IMG/VR virus record: IMGVR_UViG_3300003267_000223 | Coordinates: 1-23,305 of that record | Length of the DNA stretch: 23,305 nt | From: a virus | Strand: one strand, 5' to 3' | Shown: positions 21,342 through 23,305 of the stretch, in pieces | Position numbering within the stretch: position 1 is the stretch's first letter | Layout: every line of letters starts with the position of its first letter | Translations under genes and position numbers: made by a program | The notes under the pieces: generated by a model | The model's input: the letters and a program-made list of their open reading frames with translations, nothing else | What the model was told of the DNA's origin: nothing | Databases searched by the model: none

Positions 21342-22671
21342 GCAAATTCCTTTCTAGTTCTTGAATTTCTTCTTTGAGCGATTGAATTCGATTAACGAGT
21401 CCACGCTTTGCTTCTTCATAAAAGAACCCCTGTTCCAGGTGGTCCATGTTGCAAACGGCTCTTTGCAGTTCTTGTTTCAACATCTGCAATCGAGGCTCTC
21501 CCTGAAGCTTTGCACGCTGTTCACGCTCTAAGCTTTTTAAGGAAATTCCCTGGCGCTTGGATACCTGTTGTAGTGATTCTGCAAGGGAATTAGGCTTGAC
21601 GTGTGATGGTTCTGGTCGTTTGTACATATCAGATGGACGTTCATCTGGTTCGTCATCTACTTTGTGTACCGGTATCTGTAATATCTCACACACGTTGTAA
21701 TACCAGTTCCACTCAGGAGTAAAGTTCTGCTGACGAGCATGCTCTTTACACGCCTTAAGCAGAAAGGCCATGGGATTTTTTATGCCACTTACTTTCTTGG
21801 TCATAGCCCACGCAGCCTTCAAGACAGACTCATCAAACGCAACTAGCTTCAAGTAATCTTCTTCTGGCACCTTAAAGGCATCGATGATTTCTCTCATAAC
21901 CGGAGACACCAAGCCAAAACGATTATCTCGGAGAATATTGCGAGTAATCTCTTCCTGGGGCAACTTCTTGATCCACTCACGCACTTCTTTTGCTACCATT
22001 TGTAACTTCTCCCGAGTACCGTTTCGGTATTCTCGTTGCCTTTTTGTCAAATACCCGTATCCATCACCATCCACAGCCCTCGCGTGCGCGTGCGTCATGC
22101 GCGTAGAGTACGGGTTACGGGTATATAAATAATTATTATATTTAATTAAACTTCTAATAGGGGTGACAGTTTCAGTGTGAAAGATTGTACTTATGGAAAT
22201 ATCTATTTTCTTTTCCGGTAGTGAATTTATATATGCTTCATACTTTGTGTCTGAGACGAGTTCTTCACAGAGCTTATAATCATTGATAGAAAATATATTG
22301 TTTTGAGATTTGGTGATATATCCATTCTGACACAGCCAATTGGTCCATCTTATGACACTTCTGGTACAACATCCTACCCGTGTTGCAAGGTATTTATTAC
22401 TCAGCTTCATAAAGGGGGCATGCCTAAACTCAAGCATGATCCTAACGATATCGTGAGCATATCCTCTCTTGTCTTTTAAAGGAGCTAATCTCTCCTGACT
22501 CTTCTTAGAAAAGGTGTGCGGTTTACAACAAAGAGGGTTTTTGTCATAACATTTCATGTCCTGAAAAACTTTTTCATCACGAATCGCTCGATTGGGACTT
22601 TTGTCTGCACCTGGTACATTACAGACATGACTTTTCATGAAACATCGATTGGGAGATGTTTTAGACAACAT
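21334..22671 (-). CDS. Replication-initiator-like protein with N-terminal winged helix
   Basis: The 445-residue protein starts after a perfect GGGAGG (4 nt). The N-terminus has several Cys/His (C10, C17, C41, C48, C49), possibly a metal site. Residues about 72-130 form a helix-turn-helix (YLATRVGCCTRSVIRWTNWLC) as in HTH_36-type phage and plasmid replication proteins. A low-complexity stretch (about residues 180-215, HAHARAVDGDGYGY) follows, then a helical domain (KKLPQEEITRNILRD...AWAMTKKVSGIKNPMAFLLKACKEHA) and a C-terminal coiled coil. The DNA coding the linker carries origin-like repeats. It is the second gene of the early operon. Initiator function is inferred from domain order and this feature. 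Confidence 0.65.
   Translation of the reverse strand: MLSKTSPNRCFMKSHVCNVPGADKSPNRAIRDEKVFQDMKCYDKNPLCCKPHTFSKKSQERLAPLKDKRGYAHDIVRIMLEFRHAPFMKLSNKYLATRVGCCTRSVIRWTNWLCQNGYITKSQNNIFSINDYKLCEELVSDTKYEAYINSLPEKKIDISISTIFHTETVTPIRSLIKYNNYLYTRNPYSTRMTHAHARAVDGDGYGYLTKRQREYRNGTREKLQMVAKEVREWIKKLPQEEITRNILRDNRFGLVSPVMREIIDAFKVPEEDYLKLVAFDESVLKAAWAMTKKVSGIKNPMAFLLKACKEHARQQNFTPEWNWYYNVCEILQIPVHKVDDEPDERPSDMYKRPEPSHVKPNSLAESLQQVSKRQGISLKSLEREQRAKLQGEPRLQMLKQELQRAVCNMDHLEQGFFYEEAKRGLVNRIQSLKEEIQELERNLHG
22051..22150. other. Origin-like repeats and AT-rich element inside the initiator gene
   Basis: ATACCCGTAT (22051-22060) is inverted relative to two direct TACGGGT copies (22109-22115, 22116-22122). 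Immediately beyond lies a run of 29 bases with no G or C (22122-22150). A G+C-rich block with GCGTGC repeats (22082-22102) lies between. Iterons beside an AT-rich unwinding element, within the initiator gene's linker, is the arrangement of lambdoid O-gene origins. Confidence 0.5.
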
Positions 22672-23008
22672 TTAACCTCCCGATCAAAAATTTCTCATTT
22701 TTATTCACGAAAATAGCTGCTTTACAGAATAAATTATCAGACAGATTTCCATTGCCACTAATTCTTCTTTTTCTTGCTTTTTCTTTCCGTTGATGAAATA
22801 ATACTAATTCGCGTGGTTTTATAATCATGTGCAATAAACAGCGGCAACATTGGACCTTGCAATAAATCTTATTTTGAAATACACTAGATTTATAAGTAGT
22901 TTTGCTTATAATTTGACAATTGGTCATGGTATACAAGCCCTTGTTGGTGATATATCCCGTCAAGGTTATCGTAAGATCTTGTTGTAAACCAGATTTATTG
23001 TTAAACAC
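22661..23008 (-). CDS. Small basic Cys-rich protein leading the early operon
   Basis: I choose the GTG at 23008 as start because AAAGGAG lies 6 nt upstream; the ATG at 23032 has no ribosome site and the ATG at 22927 has only AAGGG at 10 nt. The 115-residue product has a Cys cluster (IYCKVQCCRCLLH), a strongly basic segment (HQRKEKARKRRISG) and Asn-rich ends. Its stop overlaps the initiator start by 11 nt, with the initiator's ribosome site inside it, so the two are translationally coupled. It may be a DNA-binding regulator; no family is recognised. Confidence 0.5.
   Translation of the reverse strand: MFNNKSGLQQDLTITLTGYITNKGLYTMTNCQIISKTTYKSSVFQNKIYCKVQCCRCLLHMIIKPRELVLFHQRKEKARKRRISGNGNLSDNLFCKAAIFVNKNEKFLIGRLNVV
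22928..22936 (+). promoter_or_regulatory. Possible antisense extended -10 promoter
   Basis: TGGTATACA on the plus strand forms an extended -10, with a TTGACA nearby (22912-22917) but at too short a spacing (11 nt). Transcription would run to the plus-strand terminator at 23212. Weak evidence. Confidence 0.25.
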
Positions 23009-23066
23009 AAACGGCTCCTTTCTTGGAAGCATTGATTGCTGAAATGAAGAAGCAGTTTTTCAAAAC

Positions 23067-23117
23067 CATAAATTCTTTCGGGGATTTGTGTAACATAAAC
23101 TCTTTCGGGAGTTTGTG
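23067..23117. repeat. Two tandem 24-nt hairpin repeats with compensatory differences
   Basis: Copies at 23067-23090 and 23094-23117 agree at 21 of 24 positions. Each folds into a 6-bp hairpin: AAATTC/GGATTT and AAACTC/GAGTTT around TTTCGG. All three differences keep pairing (T-A to C-G, and T-G to T-A). They stand about 60-110 nt upstream of the start at 23008 and are likely regulatory. Confidence 0.65.
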
Positions 23118-23211
23118 ACTATAAAGGGGTTGTCAAAATCTCTTTGCTAAATACCGTCCAAGTGGTCGTAGGGAAAACAAACAATTGGGCCGGTGTGAAA
23201 ATTTCAAGTTC

Positions 23212-23258
23212 GACGGATAACTATATACTAATTATGGCTATCCGTCTTCTTTTTTTTT
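23212..23258 (+). terminator. Plus-strand intrinsic terminator
   Basis: GACGGATA (23212-23219) pairs with TATCCGTC (23239-23246) around a 19-nt loop; TTCTTTTTTTTT follows. No plus-strand gene is obvious upstream, so it may end an antisense transcript, or protect the minus-strand operon from opposing transcription. Confidence 0.7.
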
Positions 23259-23305
23259 CTAGAAGCTATAAACTTTTCCATCCTGGTGAAGGTTCTCACA
23301 TGGGC
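23228..23305 (-). CDS. Possible C-terminal end of a gene entering from the right
   Basis: A minus-strand frame open to the right edge reads AHVRTFTRMEKFIASRKKKK and stops at TAG (23228-23230). Only 25 residues are visible, with a Lys-rich end. It overlaps the plus-strand terminator hairpin. Too short to identify. Confidence 0.35.
   Translation of the reverse strand, partial: AHVRTFTRMEKFIASRKKKKTDSHN

Noticed and set aside
1-23305. CRISPR array, tRNA genes, insertion sequences, integrase or attachment site
   Set aside because: No regularly spaced repeats, no cloverleaf with a T-loop consensus outside coding DNA, and no transposase or recombinase motifs were seen.

Overview
The window is a stretch of a tailed double-stranded DNA phage genome (or a prophage or assembled viral contig), with podovirus-like morphology most likely. 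The evidence is a terminase small/large subunit pair, a P22-like portal, a scaffold, an N4-gp56-like major capsid protein, a head-tail adaptor, a large tail-stabilisation-like protein and two Gln/Gly-rich candidate ejection proteins. There is no integrase, no tail sheath, no tape measure and no tRNA. The DNA is AT-rich and nearly every gene has a purine-rich Shine-Dalgarno site, so the host is a bacterium; I cannot name it from this sequence alone.

Almost everything reads right to left on the minus strand. From 23008 to about 17120 there is one tightly overlapping operon: a small Cys-rich protein, a winged-helix replication-initiator-like protein whose gene seems to carry an origin-like patch, two small membrane-anchored proteins, a RusA-like protein whose catalytic acids are replaced, TerS, three small proteins (two Cys-rich), TerL and a small helical protein. 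A hairpin and a promoter (17045-17114) separate this from the head genes: portal, small Cys protein, an 88-residue protein, a small basic protein and a DUF6496-like protein.

Between 12.74 and 13.94 kb sits a cassette bounded by terminators with its own promoter. It holds a TGA-interrupted small ORF, a signal-peptide-bearing Gly-rich protein and two tiny Trp-rich proteins; it looks like a moron. A promoter at 12724 then drives a conserved phage protein, the scaffold, an M15-peptidase endolysin and a pair of tiny paralogues, ending at a terminator. The major capsid gene has its own extended -10 promoter and a structured leader of about 145 nt. It is followed by a virion protein with FCCH-like modules, a terminator with probable read-through, two further small virion proteins, the adaptor, a fibre-like protein and the tail protein.

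Two groups lie on the plus strand: a fibre-like gene at 2937-3488, divergent from the ejection genes across a pair of perfect palindromes, and three small related membrane proteins at 157-1091 with their own consensus-like promoter. These inverted groups are the most likely host-range or host-interaction accessories.
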